Under the pieces are notes generated by a model, which saw only the letters and a program-made list of their open reading frames with translations, did no database searches and was not told where the DNA came from. The position numbers were made by a program, and so were the translations under genes. Shown here piece after piece: positions 54,108-64,000 of a stretch of DNA of 64,000 bases; within the stretch, counting starts at the first letter, position 1; every line of letters begins with the position of its first letter. The DNA is from Competibacter sp963695105 (GTDB taxonomy: Bacteria > Pseudomonadota > Gammaproteobacteria > Competibacterales > Competibacteraceae), in contig CAVOGC010000010.1 of NCBI GenBank assembly GCA_963695105.1, positions 1-64,000 on the forward strand, in the 5' to 3' direction.

Positions 54108-56444
54108 ATGACTCTTGTCGCCATTCTCGCCCGCGAACTCGCCGTCCGGGAAAGCCAGATCGAAGCCGCCGTTAACCTGCTGGATGGCGGCGCCACCGTG
54201 CCCTTCATCGCCCGCTACCGCAAGGAAGCCACCGACGGGTTGGACGACACTCAACTGCGCCTGCTGGAGGAGCGGCTCGGCTACCTGCGCGAGTTGGAGG
54301 AACGGCGCGGCGTCATCCTCGCCAGCATCCGCGAACAGGGGCAATTGAGCCCTGACCTGGAAGCCGCCCTCCTCGCCGCCGATACCAAGACCCGGCTGGA
54401 AGACCTCTATCTGCCGTACAAGCCCAAGCGCCGCACCAAGGCGCAGATCGCCCGCGAGGCCGGACTGGCGCCGCTGGCTCACGGTCTGCTGGCCGATCCC
54501 ACGCGGATGCCCGAGCAGACCGCCGCCGGGTTCGTGGATGTCGAGCGTGGCGTGGCCGATGCGAAGGCGGCGCTTGACGGGGCGCGGCAGATTCTGATGG
54601 AAGAATTCGCCGAGAACGCCGAATTGCTGGCGAAGTTGCGCGAGTACCTGTGGGACAACGCGGTGCTGCACTCGCAACTGATCGAAGGCAAGGCCGAGGA
54701 AGGCGCCAAGTTTCGCGACTACTTCGACTACCGGGAAGCGCTCCAGCAGATTCCCTCCCATCGCGCCCTGGCGCTGTTCCGGGGCCGCAATGAAGGCGTA
54801 TTGCAGATGGCGCTGGAAATCGGCGATCCCGAAGCCCCCGGACCCGATCCCGGCGAGCGGCGGGTCGCCGCCCATTTCGGCATCCGCGACGAGGGTCGGC
54901 CCGCCGATGGCTGGCTGCGGGAAACCGCCCGCTGGGCCTGGAAGGTCAAGCTATTGCCGCACCTGGAGACCGAATTGAAGCAGCGCGTGCGCGAAACCGC
55001 CGAGGAGGAGGCGATCCGGGTGTTCGCCCGCAACCTGCGCGATCTGCTGCTGGCCGCGCCGGCCGGCGCCCGGCCGACCTTGGGGCTGGACCCCGGACTG
55101 CGTACCGGCGTCAAGGTCGCGGTGGTGGACGTTACCGGCAAGCTGGTGAGCACCGCGACCATTTATCCCCATGCCCCGCGCAACCAGTGGGACGAGAGCC
55201 TGCACGCCCTCGCCGAACTGTGTCGTCGGCACAAGGTGGAGTTGCTCAGCATCGGCAACGGCACCGCCTCGCGCGAAACCGACCGGCTGGCGACCGAGTT
55301 GATGCAGCGTCATCCCGAGCTGCGCCTGCAAAAACTGGTGGTGTCGGAAGCCGGGGCCTCGGTCTATTCCGCGTCGGAGCTGGCGGCGCGGGAGTTTCCC
55401 GAAGTGGACGTGTCGTTGCGTGGGGCGGTGTCCATCGCCCGCCGCCTGCAAGATCCGTTGGCGGAGCTGGTCAAGATCGAACCCAAAGCCATTGGGGTTG
55501 GCCAGTATCAACACGATGTCGGGCAAACCCGGCTGGCGCGGAGCCTGGATGCGGTGGTGGAGGATTGCGTCAACGCGGTCGGGGTGGACGTGAATACCGC
55601 CTCGGCGCCGTTGCTGGCGCGGGTGGCCGGGCTAAACGCGACGCTGGCCCGCAACATCGTCGAGCATCGTGACGCCAACGGCCCGTTCCGGCGGCGGGAA
55701 CAGTTGCTGAAAATTTCCCGGTTGGGCGACAAAACCTTTGAGCAAGCGGCTGGGTTTTTGCGGATTTTGAACGGCGACAACCCGCTGGATCGTTCCGCCG
55801 TCCATCCGGAAGCCTATCCGCTGGTCGAACGCATTCTCGCCGGCAGCGGGCGTGGCTTGCACGAAGTGCTGGGCAACACCGCCTTTCTCAAGACGCTGGA
55901 GCCAGCCCGCTTCACCGACGAGCGGTTTGGCGTGCCGACCGTGCGCGACATTTTGGCGGAACTGGAAAAGCCGGGGCGCGATCCCCGGCCCGAGTTCAAG
56001 ACCGCCGCGTTCCAGGAGGGGGTGGAAAAGCTGGCCGACTTACAGCCGGGGATGGTGCTGGAAGGCGTGGTGACCAACGTCGCCAATTTCGGCGCGTTCA
56101 TCGATATCGGTGTGCATCAGGATGGACTGGCGCACGTATCGGCGCTGGCGGATCGTTTTGTGAAAGATCCGCGCGAGGTGGTGAAGGTCGGTCAGGTGGT
56201 GAAGGTCAAGGTGCTGGAGGTAGACCTGGAACGGCGGCGCATCGCCCTGACCTTGCGTTTGAGTCAGCCGGTTGCCGGCGAGGGGGGCCACCAGGCGAAC
56301 GCCGCCGCGCAACCAACCGCCGCCGCCCGCGAGCGGAAGCCGCGCAAGGACCGATCCGGCGACCGCGACCGTCAGGAACAGCCGCCGGAAAATCGTCCGG
56401 GCACCCTGGCCGAGGCGTTTGCCCGCGCGCGCCGGGAAAAGTGA
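54108..56444 (+). CDS. tex: Transcription accessory protein Tex
   Basis: RNA-binding protein (778 aa). It has an N-terminal helical Tex domain (VPFIARYRKEATDGLDD, LEDLYLPYKPKRRTKA), a YqgF-like domain starting near Asp328 (LGLDPGLRTGVKVAVVD), HhH motifs (VNTASAPLLARVAGLNATLA) and an S1 domain from about residue 645 (GMVLEGVVTNVANFGAFIDI). The C-terminus is basic. Implicated in transcription and RNA surveillance. MTLVAILARELAV at 54108 matches family N-termini. Confidence 0.95.
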   Translation: MTLVAILARELAVRESQIEAAVNLLDGGATVPFIARYRKEATDGLDDTQLRLLEERLGYLRELEERRGVILASIREQGQLSPDLEAALLAADTKTRLEDLYLPYKPKRRTKAQIAREAGLAPLAHGLLADPTRMPEQTAAGFVDVERGVADAKAALDGARQILMEEFAENAELLAKLREYLWDNAVLHSQLIEGKAEEGAKFRDYFDYREALQQIPSHRALALFRGRNEGVLQMALEIGDPEAPGPDPGERRVAAHFGIRDEGRPADGWLRETARWAWKVKLLPHLETELKQRVRETAEEEAIRVFARNLRDLLLAAPAGARPTLGLDPGLRTGVKVAVVDVTGKLVSTATIYPHAPRNQWDESLHALAELCRRHKVELLSIGNGTASRETDRLATELMQRHPELRLQKLVVSEAGASVYSASELAAREFPEVDVSLRGAVSIARRLQDPLAELVKIEPKAIGVGQYQHDVGQTRLARSLDAVVEDCVNAVGVDVNTASAPLLARVAGLNATLARNIVEHRDANGPFRRREQLLKISRLGDKTFEQAAGFLRILNGDNPLDRSAVHPEAYPLVERILAGSGRGLHEVLGNTAFLKTLEPARFTDERFGVPTVRDILAELEKPGRDPRPEFKTAAFQEGVEKLADLQPGMVLEGVVTNVANFGAFIDIGVHQDGLAHVSALADRFVKDPREVVKVGQVVKVKVLEVDLERRRIALTLRLSQPVAGEGGHQANAAAQPTAAARERKPRKDRSGDRDRQEQPPENRPGTLAEAFARARREK

Positions 56445-56480
56445 CGCCGGCGCGAACCGCCGGAGCGACGAGGCTGGCGC

Positions 56481-56777
56481 TCAGTCTTCTTCCCGGTCGG
56501 CGAGCAGGTCGTTCTCGTCGCTGAACTCTTCGTCGTCCTTGTCGTAGCCCAGATCGTCCGGCTCGATTTCATCGTAGGGGCCGGACCAGTCCTCCGGCGC
56601 TTCGATGATCTCCAGCGGCAGCTCGTACCAGGCGTCCAGATCCAGATCCTCCAACTCGCCGTCGAAGTACTGGATTTCGACCGTCTGGGCGTCTTCGTCG
56701 AGGGCGACGACCTCGAAATCGTTGCCGGTTTCCTCGTTGCGGTACCAATTGCCGATGATGGGATCAACATCGCTCAT
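56481..56777 (-). CDS. DUF6763 family small acidic protein
   Basis: Product of 98 aa, strongly acidic (IEPDDLGYDKDDEEF). The core is PIIGNWYRNEETGNDFEVVA and YFDGELEDLDLDAWYELPLE, matching the DUF6763 family of gammaproteobacteria as I remember it. Function unknown. AGGAG precedes ATG 56777. It converges on tex. Confidence 0.82.
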   Translation of the reverse strand: MSDVDPIIGNWYRNEETGNDFEVVALDEDAQTVEIQYFDGELEDLDLDAWYELPLEIIEAPEDWSGPYDEIEPDDLGYDKDDEEFSDENDLLADREED

Positions 56778-56886
56778 AACCGGTCTCCTGCTGAAATCGG
56801 GAAGTGGGCGGGCCGCCGGCGGGCCGGCGTGGTCATATCCTGGTAACGACCAGCGATCATTTATTATCCCTGTTAGATTTTGAACA

Positions 56887-57759
56887 ATGAACCTCCCACA
56901 ATTCAACCGCGAAATCGCGGAAATTCGCAATGACCGCGTGCGCGGCGCCAGCGAGCTGGCCCGCCGCTGCCTGGCGATTCTGGCGGAGGCGGCGGAGACG
57001 CTGCCGGCCGCCGACGGTATCGAGCTCCGGCAACGCCTGCTGGCGTTAGCCGCCGAACTGGCGGCAATCCGGCCGAGCATGGCCCCGATCGGCAACCTGC
57101 TGCGGCGCTGGAAGGCGCGGATCGGTACGGCCAATGGAGACTTGGAACCGCTCCGCCGGCTGGCCGCCGAGCAAGCAGCAGCGCTGATTGCTCTGTCGCG
57201 CCAGGCGGTGGCCGACTGTGCCGCCCATGCCGCCCGCTGGCTCGGCCCTGGGCGCACCTTAATGACCCACAGCCTCAGCTCGACGGTGCTCGAAACCTGT
57301 CGCTTGCTCAGGAGCCAGGGGTTGCGGATGATCGTCACCGAATCGCGGCCGTTGGCCGAAGGGCGCCGGGTGGTGGAGCGACTCTCGGCCTGGAACGTAC
57401 CCACGACCTACATTACCGACGCCCAGATGGGGCTGTTTGTCGCCCGCGCCGATGGCGTGCTGGTCGGCGCCGACAGCCTGTTGGCCGACGGTTCGGCCAT
57501 CAACAAGGTTGGGACTGCTTTGCTGGCGCTGGCGGCGCGCGAGTCCGGCGTGCCCTTCTACGTCTGTTGCGAGAGTTTCAAACAGCGCGCCGAGGACGAG
57601 CCGCCGCCGGAGCTGGAGGAAATGGCGTCCGTCGAACTGGAAGTGCCGGCGTGGCCCGGCGTCAGCGCGCGTAACGTGTATTTTGACATCACCCCGGCAC
57701 GATTGATCGATGCCTGGATCAGCGAGACGGGAGTGCGCCAGGCCGTCGCGGCGCCATAA
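56887..57759 (+). CDS. eIF2B/ribose-1,5-bisphosphate isomerase-like protein
   Basis: Product of 290 aa with the IF-2B family C-terminal Rossmann-like domain: THSLSSTVLETCRLL, VTESRPLAEGRRVVERL, ADGVLVGADSLLADGSAINK and VPFYVCCESFK. Bacterial and archaeal relatives are methylthioribose-1-phosphate or ribose-1,5-bisphosphate isomerases; the active-site Cys/Asp pair of those enzymes cannot be assigned with confidence here. Physiological role unknown. Confidence 0.8.
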   Translation: MNLPQFNREIAEIRNDRVRGASELARRCLAILAEAAETLPAADGIELRQRLLALAAELAAIRPSMAPIGNLLRRWKARIGTANGDLEPLRRLAAEQAAALIALSRQAVADCAAHAARWLGPGRTLMTHSLSSTVLETCRLLRSQGLRMIVTESRPLAEGRRVVERLSAWNVPTTYITDAQMGLFVARADGVLVGADSLLADGSAINKVGTALLALAARESGVPFYVCCESFKQRAEDEPPPELEEMASVELEVPAWPGVSARNVYFDITPARLIDAWISETGVRQAVAAP

Positions 57760-57793
57760 AAAAACCCGGCCGTCTCGCCGAGACGGCCGGGTT
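57757..57793 (-). terminator. Rho-independent terminator after acs
   Basis: A near-perfect 15-bp stem (AACCCGGCCGTCTCG with its complement) lies between two convergent genes. On the minus strand it is followed by seven T residues, so it terminates acs; the plus side lacks a T-run. Confidence 0.88.
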
Positions 57794-57834
57794 CAGGGTT
57801 ACCACGGGGTCGTTGTTGTTATCCCGACAGACCT

Positions 57835-59772
<1,938 letters not shown>

Positions 59773-59862
59773 TATCGTGTTGCTCCTTTGGTGGGGATGG
59801 GGTTGTGATATCAGCGGCCACGGACGGAGGCCAGCAAGCGCCGCGCCTGGAGCCGCTTGATT

Positions 59863-60822
59863 TTATCGCTCTAAGTCTAGAACCTCGGTGGCTTGAGTCA
59901 ATCCATCCGGCGCGGGTCCGTGAGCGTGCCGGGGGTCCCAGTGGCGCGCCGGTATCGCCGGTGCCCGTTCCAGTCGCCAGCACGCTCGCGCCCAAGCCAG
60001 AATCGCCGCCGGCGATTCTCCGCTCAGATCGGGTGGCGGGTTTTGGCCGAGAAAATGCAGGGCGGCCATGAGCGCCAGCCCCGGTTTGTCGAGGTCGAGC
60101 GGCGCCGCTCCGGTTTGTTTGCCGAGTTTGTGGCCGCGCCGGTCGACGGCGACCGGCAGGTGGGCATAAGCGGGCGTGGGCAGGTCCAGCAGGTTTTGCA
60201 GATGGATTTGTCGGGGAGTGGAATCCAGCAAATCGCTGCCACGCACAACCTGGGTAATGCCTTGAGCCGCATCGTCCACCACGACCGCCAGTTGGTAGGC
60301 GAACAGACCATCGGCGCGGCGAATCACGAAATCGCCCACCTCCCGTTCCAGGCGCTGTTCGCAAGAACCCTGCAGGGCGTCCTGGAATGTCAGCGACACG
60401 TCGGCGACGCGCAGGCGGATGGCGGCGGGGCGGCCCGGTTGGCGGATGCCGCCACGGCAGTGGCCGGGGTAAATCGGACTGCCGTCGCGAGCGTGGCTGG
60501 CGTGGGCGGCCAATTCTCGCCGGGTGCAGGTGCAGGGATAGGCCAGTCCAGCTCGCAACAACCGCTCCAGCGCCGCCTGATAGCAATCTCGGCGTTGGCT
60601 CTGATACCACACCGGCCCGTCCCAGTGCAGGCCGTGGCGGTCCAGGGCGCGCAAAATGGCGTCGGCGGCGCCCGGCGCGCCGCGGGGCGTATCCACGTCC
60701 TCGATGCGCAGCAACCACTCCCCACCATGGCGCCGCGCCTCCAGAAAACTGGCGAGCGCGGCGACCAGGGAGCCAAAATGGAGCGGTCCGGTCGGGGACG
60801 GCGCGAAACGGCCGCGCGCCAT
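59863..60822 (-). CDS. gluQ: Glutamyl-Q tRNA(Asp) synthetase
   Basis: Truncated GluRS paralogue that attaches glutamate to queuosine of tRNA-Asp. The product (319 aa) has RFAPSPTGPLHFGSLVAALA (HIGH region), zinc ligands in YPCTCTRREL and YPGHCRGG, and a KMSKS-like RRGHKLGKQTG. ATG 60822 follows GGGGAG by 4 nt and is preferred to the upstream in-frame start. It lies downstream of dksA, a common gammaproteobacterial pair. Confidence 0.94.
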   Translation of the reverse strand: MARGRFAPSPTGPLHFGSLVAALASFLEARRHGGEWLLRIEDVDTPRGAPGAADAILRALDRHGLHWDGPVWYQSQRRDCYQAALERLLRAGLAYPCTCTRRELAAHASHARDGSPIYPGHCRGGIRQPGRPAAIRLRVADVSLTFQDALQGSCEQRLEREVGDFVIRRADGLFAYQLAVVVDDAAQGITQVVRGSDLLDSTPRQIHLQNLLDLPTPAYAHLPVAVDRRGHKLGKQTGAAPLDLDKPGLALMAALHFLGQNPPPDLSGESPAAILAWARACWRLERAPAIPARHWDPRHAHGPAPDGLTQATEVLDLER

Positions 60823-60906
60823 ACGACTCCCCGCCGACCGGGCGCCTGCGTCAGACAACCGTCGCGGCATGAGCGAAATGCGAGACCGGCCGGCGATGCC
60901 GCGCGG

Positions 60907-61332
60907 CTATCCCTGTTTTTCGCGGATTTCTTCCAGCATCTTGCAGTCGATGCACAATGTGGCGGTTGGACGAGCCTGCATGCGCGGCAGCCCGATCTCC
61001 ACGCCGCAGGCCTCGCAATAGCCGTAGTCGCCGCTTTCAATCTGAGCCAGGGCCTCGTTGATTTTTTTGAGCAACTTGCGTTCCCGGTCGCGCGTGCGCA
61101 GTTCCAGGCTGAATTCCTCTTCCTGAGTGGCGCGGTCGTTGGGATCGGGGAAAGCGGTAGACTCGTCCCGCATGTGGTTGACTGTGCGGTTCACCTCGTC
61201 CAACAGACTTTGCTTCCAGTCTTGGAGAACCTGGCGGAAGTAAGTCCGTTGAGCATCGCCCATGTAGGCCTCGCCTTCGGCGGGCTGGTAAGGCACGGGC
61301 GTTCCCTGCGCGATCGGATTGGTAGCGACCAT
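60907..61332 (-). CDS. dksA: RNA polymerase-binding transcription factor DksA
   Basis: Binds the RNA polymerase secondary channel and potentiates ppGpp. The product (141 aa) has a coiled coil with the acidic tip DPNDRATQEEE and a zinc finger with four Cys (YCEACG ... LCIDCK). GGAGG lies 9 nt before the ATG. It is 84 nt upstream of gluQ on the same strand. Confidence 0.96.
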   Translation of the reverse strand: MVATNPIAQGTPVPYQPAEGEAYMGDAQRTYFRQVLQDWKQSLLDEVNRTVNHMRDESTAFPDPNDRATQEEEFSLELRTRDRERKLLKKINEALAQIESGDYGYCEACGVEIGLPRMQARPTATLCIDCKMLEEIREKQG

Positions 61333-61929
61333 CGCGATTCCCTCCTGAATGGAACCAGACCGGCGTGGCGGAAACAGTCCTTATCGATTTTCGCCACGAT
61401 GCTGGCACCGGTGATTCGCGATGCCATCGGTTAAAAATGTACAGCAGCCTTGTTGCCATGGCAAAAGTTATGAAGGAAATCGTCGTTGCTGGCCGTGGAG
61501 CGCGGGGTCATCGGGGTTTGATCGCGCTTGCGGGCAAATGTAATTGGAACCACCAATCGCGGGTTTATCCGCGCCTGTGCCATCGTTATAATCACGCTGC
61601 CTTTAAAACCACCCACGCCTCCGGATATCCACCATGCTTTCCGCCCGGCGCATCCCATCGTTCGCCGCCATGGGTATGGTTGTATCATTGACCGGCCGGC
61701 CCGAAAAAATGGTTGAGGCCGGAATAGATAGATGAGGACAACCGGCACGGCTGCGCGCGGTGGTGTTCTGCCCGACGCCTTCCTTGTTCCCGGTACGGCC
61801 AAAGCGTCGCCACGGCCCGACGGAGACGCGCCGCGCGGCCTGCCCGCATCCACCCTGCGCTCCAGGAAAAACCGCCCCAAACCCAAATTTATTGGGGTCC
61901 CTACAATACCGGAGAGTTGACGACCATCA
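61333..61929. other. Intergenic region dksA/sucA
   Basis: 597 bp between divergent genes. A perfect TATAAT lies at 61587-61592 on the plus strand with no strong -35 at the proper distance, next to a small inverted repeat CGCGG-N6-CCGCG (61559-61574). If used, it would give sucA a leader of about 330 nt. No convincing gene is visible; the short open frames here look random. Confidence 0.5.
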
Positions 61930-64000
61930 ATGAGCACACTTATCGAGCAGTTTCGCCAAAGTTCACCCCTGTTCGGCGGTAACGCGGCGTTCATCGAGGA
62001 TCTGTACGAAAGCTTCCTGAGCGATCCGGAATCGGTCAGCGAGAATTGGCGGCGGTATTTCCGCGACATGCAATCGCAGACCCAGGGCGCCCGCGACGTC
62101 GCGCACGGTCCGATCCGCGATTCCTTCGCCCACCTGGCCTTGCAGTCGAGGGCCGGCGTGGGGCGCATGCAGGCATTCAGCCCCGCCGCCGCCGAAAAAC
62201 AGGCGTCGGTACTACGCATCATCAACGCCTATCGCACTCGCGGTCACAAAGCCGCCGATCTCGACCCGCTGCGCCTGCGCGATCGGCCGCCGGTGCCGGA
62301 GCTGGATCCCGGTTATCACGGGCTGAGCGAGGCCGATATGGACGTGCTGTTCAATACCGGCTCGCTGGTGGCGTCCTCGCAGTGGTCGTTGCGCGAGATT
62401 CTCGACCTGATCCGCGATGTGTACGTCGGCACCATCGGTTCCGAATACATGCACATCAACGACACCGCCGAGAAGCGCTGGATTCAGAAGCGGCTGGAGG
62501 GGCAGCGCGCCCGGCTCGATCTCGAAGCCGGGCAGCGTCGGGAGTTGCTGCGCTGGCTGGTGGCCGCCGAAGGGCTGGAGCGCTATCTGCACACCCGCTA
62601 CGTCGGCCAGAAGCGCTTCTCGCTGGAAGGCGGCGATAGCCTGATCCCGATGATGGACGAGATCGTCCAGTTGGCCGGCGCCCAGGGCGTGCGGGAGATC
62701 GTGATCGGCATGGCCCACCGCGGTCGCCTCAACGTGCTGGTCAACATTATCGGCAAAGCCCCCAGCGAGCTGTTCGAGGAGTTCGAGGGCAAGCGGCGAG
62801 TGGCCGAAAGCAGCACCGGCGACGTCAAGTACCACATGGGATTCTCCTCGGATGTCGAAACGCCCGGCGGCACGGTGCATTTGGCCCTGGCTTTCAACCC
62901 CTCGCACCTGGAAATCGCCAATCCGGTGGTCGAGGGCTCGGTGCGCGCCCGCATGGAGCGCCGCCGCCCGCCCGGCGCGGAATTTCCGCCCCTGAACGCC
63001 GTGATGCCGTTGCTGATCCACGGCGACGCCGCTTTCGCCGGCCAGGGCGTGGTCATGGAGACCATGCAGTTCTCGCAGGTGCGCGGCTACCGCACCGGCG
63101 GCACCATTCACGTCGTCATCAACAACCAGATCGGTTTTACCACCAGCAACCCGCTGGATACTCGCTCGGCGCTGTACTGCACCGACGTGGCCAAGATGGT
63201 GCAGGCGCCGATCTTCCATGTGAACGGCGACGATCCCGAGGCGGTGCTGTTCGTCACCCGGCTGGCGGTCGAGTACCGGATGACCTTCAACAAGGATGTG
63301 GTCATCGACATGATCTGCTACCGGCGCCTGGGCCACAACGAGGCCGACGAGCCGGCCGCCACCCAGCCGATGATGTACAAGAAGATCCGGGCGCGTAAAA
63401 CCACGGCTACCCTGTACGCCGAGCGGTTGATTGCCGAAGGCGTGATCGCCGAGCAGGATTTTCAGGACATGCAGACCAAGTACCGCGACGACCTCGACGC
63501 CGGCCGCCAGGTGTCGCGACCGACGCAGCCTCCAGGCAAGGGACCCAATGCCATCGACTGGTCGGCGTTCAAAAACGAGGACTGGAGCCTCCCGGTGGAC
63601 ACCGCCGTACCGCTGGAGACCCTCCGCGATTTGTCCGAGCGGCTGCTGAAGGTGCCCGAAGGGCTCGAGATGCACTCGCGCGTGGCCAAGATCATGGACG
63701 ACCGCCGCAAGATGGCCGCCGGCGCCCTGCCGCTGGACTGGGGTTTCGCCGAGAATCTGGCCTACGCCACCCTGCTCAAGCAAGGCTATCAGGTGCGCAT
63801 TTCGGGTCAGGACTGTGGCCGCGGCACCTTTTTCCACCGCCATTCGGTGCTGCACAACCAGAAGGATGGCAGCAGCTACACGCCCCTGGCCAACCTGTAC
63901 CCCGGTCAGCCGACCTTCTTCGTGATCGACTCCATCCTGTCCGAGGAAGCGGTGCTGGGCTTCGAATACGGCTACACCACCGCCGAACCCAACGGGCTGG
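61930..64000 (+). CDS. sucA: 2-oxoglutarate dehydrogenase E1 component, partial at window end
   Basis: Thiamine-diphosphate-dependent decarboxylase of the TCA cycle. The frame is open from ATG 61930 to the window edge, giving about 690 of the usual about 940 residues. Visible features are the N-terminal SPLFGGNAAFIEDLYESFLS (E2-binding region), RTRGHKAADLDPL, IVIGMAHRGRLNVL, HGDAAFAGQGVVMETMQ with the ThDP-binding region, YRRLGHNEADEPAATQP, and ISGQDCGRGTFFHRHSVLHN. GGAGAG lies upstream. It is not next to sdh genes on this side; what follows is outside the window. Confidence 0.97.
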   Translation, partial: MSTLIEQFRQSSPLFGGNAAFIEDLYESFLSDPESVSENWRRYFRDMQSQTQGARDVAHGPIRDSFAHLALQSRAGVGRMQAFSPAAAEKQASVLRIINAYRTRGHKAADLDPLRLRDRPPVPELDPGYHGLSEADMDVLFNTGSLVASSQWSLREILDLIRDVYVGTIGSEYMHINDTAEKRWIQKRLEGQRARLDLEAGQRRELLRWLVAAEGLERYLHTRYVGQKRFSLEGGDSLIPMMDEIVQLAGAQGVREIVIGMAHRGRLNVLVNIIGKAPSELFEEFEGKRRVAESSTGDVKYHMGFSSDVETPGGTVHLALAFNPSHLEIANPVVEGSVRARMERRRPPGAEFPPLNAVMPLLIHGDAAFAGQGVVMETMQFSQVRGYRTGGTIHVVINNQIGFTTSNPLDTRSALYCTDVAKMVQAPIFHVNGDDPEAVLFVTRLAVEYRMTFNKDVVIDMICYRRLGHNEADEPAATQPMMYKKIRARKTTATLYAERLIAEGVIAEQDFQDMQTKYRDDLDAGRQVSRPTQPPGKGPNAIDWSAFKNEDWSLPVDTAVPLETLRDLSERLLKVPEGLEMHSRVAKIMDDRRKMAAGALPLDWGFAENLAYATLLKQGYQVRISGQDCGRGTFFHRHSVLHNQKDGSSYTPLANLYPGQPTFFVIDSILSEEAVLGFEYGYTTAEPNGL

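Noticed and set aside
62212..63855. A 547-aa minus-strand open frame opposite sucA
   Set aside because: sucA is unmistakable on the plus strand; the reverse frame is a high-GC artefact rich in His, Gln and Arg.

Overview
The window is a high-GC chromosomal segment of a gammaproteobacterium. The evidence is gene order: yebC-ruvC-ruvA-ruvB-ybgC-tolQRAB-pal-cpoB-tRNA-Lys, the macromolecular synthesis operon rpsU-yqeY-dnaG-rpoD divergent from tsaD, and coaBC-dut-algC-argB divergent from radC. There is no rRNA or other decisive marker, so genus is not assigned. The many acetate-type symporter genes plus acs would suit an organism living on volatile fatty acids, but that is inference.

Layout. 1-9.2 kb: tRNA-Lys, Tol-Pal envelope machine, YbgC, an inserted EF-hand protein, RuvABC resolvasome and YebC. 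9.2-12.9 kb: a lipase-like hydrolase, then an NAD block (NrtR-type regulator with two palindromes just upstream, nadA, ADP-ribosylglycohydrolase). 12.9-18.6 kb: tsaD, rpsU operon, tRNA-Ile2. 18.7-27.3 kb: housekeeping genes (argB, algC-type mutase, dut, coaBC, radC, djlA-like, ECF-type membrane protein, purC). 27.3-32.5 kb: a 3'-truncated FMN glutamate-synthase-like gene and a less GC-rich AAA ATPase-subtilase pair resembling the ietAS anti-phage module. 32.5-38.2 kb: pabB-pabC fusion, thioesterase, nitroreductase, a MotA/MotB-like proton-channel pair and rraA. 38.3-53.7 kb: the most unusual region, with two paralogous copies of a two-gene cassette (CBS-DUF294 nucleotidyltransferase plus membrane PAS/histidine-kinase-like protein ending in a DnaQ-type exonuclease), each beside a sodium:solute symporter, with several small unrecognised membrane proteins between. 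54-64 kb: tex, DUF6763, eIF2B-like protein, acs, gluQ, dksA and the start of sucA.

How genes may work together. The right-hand cassette is collinear with a symporter, its small subunit and a Yip1-like membrane protein, and acs lies a few kb away, so uptake and activation of acetate or a similar acid is the likely theme. The paired nucleotidyltransferase and exonuclease suggest a make-and-remove nucleotide signal or tag controlling transport; this is a hypothesis.

Quality caution. Three genes (tolA, pabBC, the right-hand symporter) each read as if exactly one base were missing, two of them inside GC-rich repeats. Either real frameshifts or consensus errors would explain this, and raw reads would decide.
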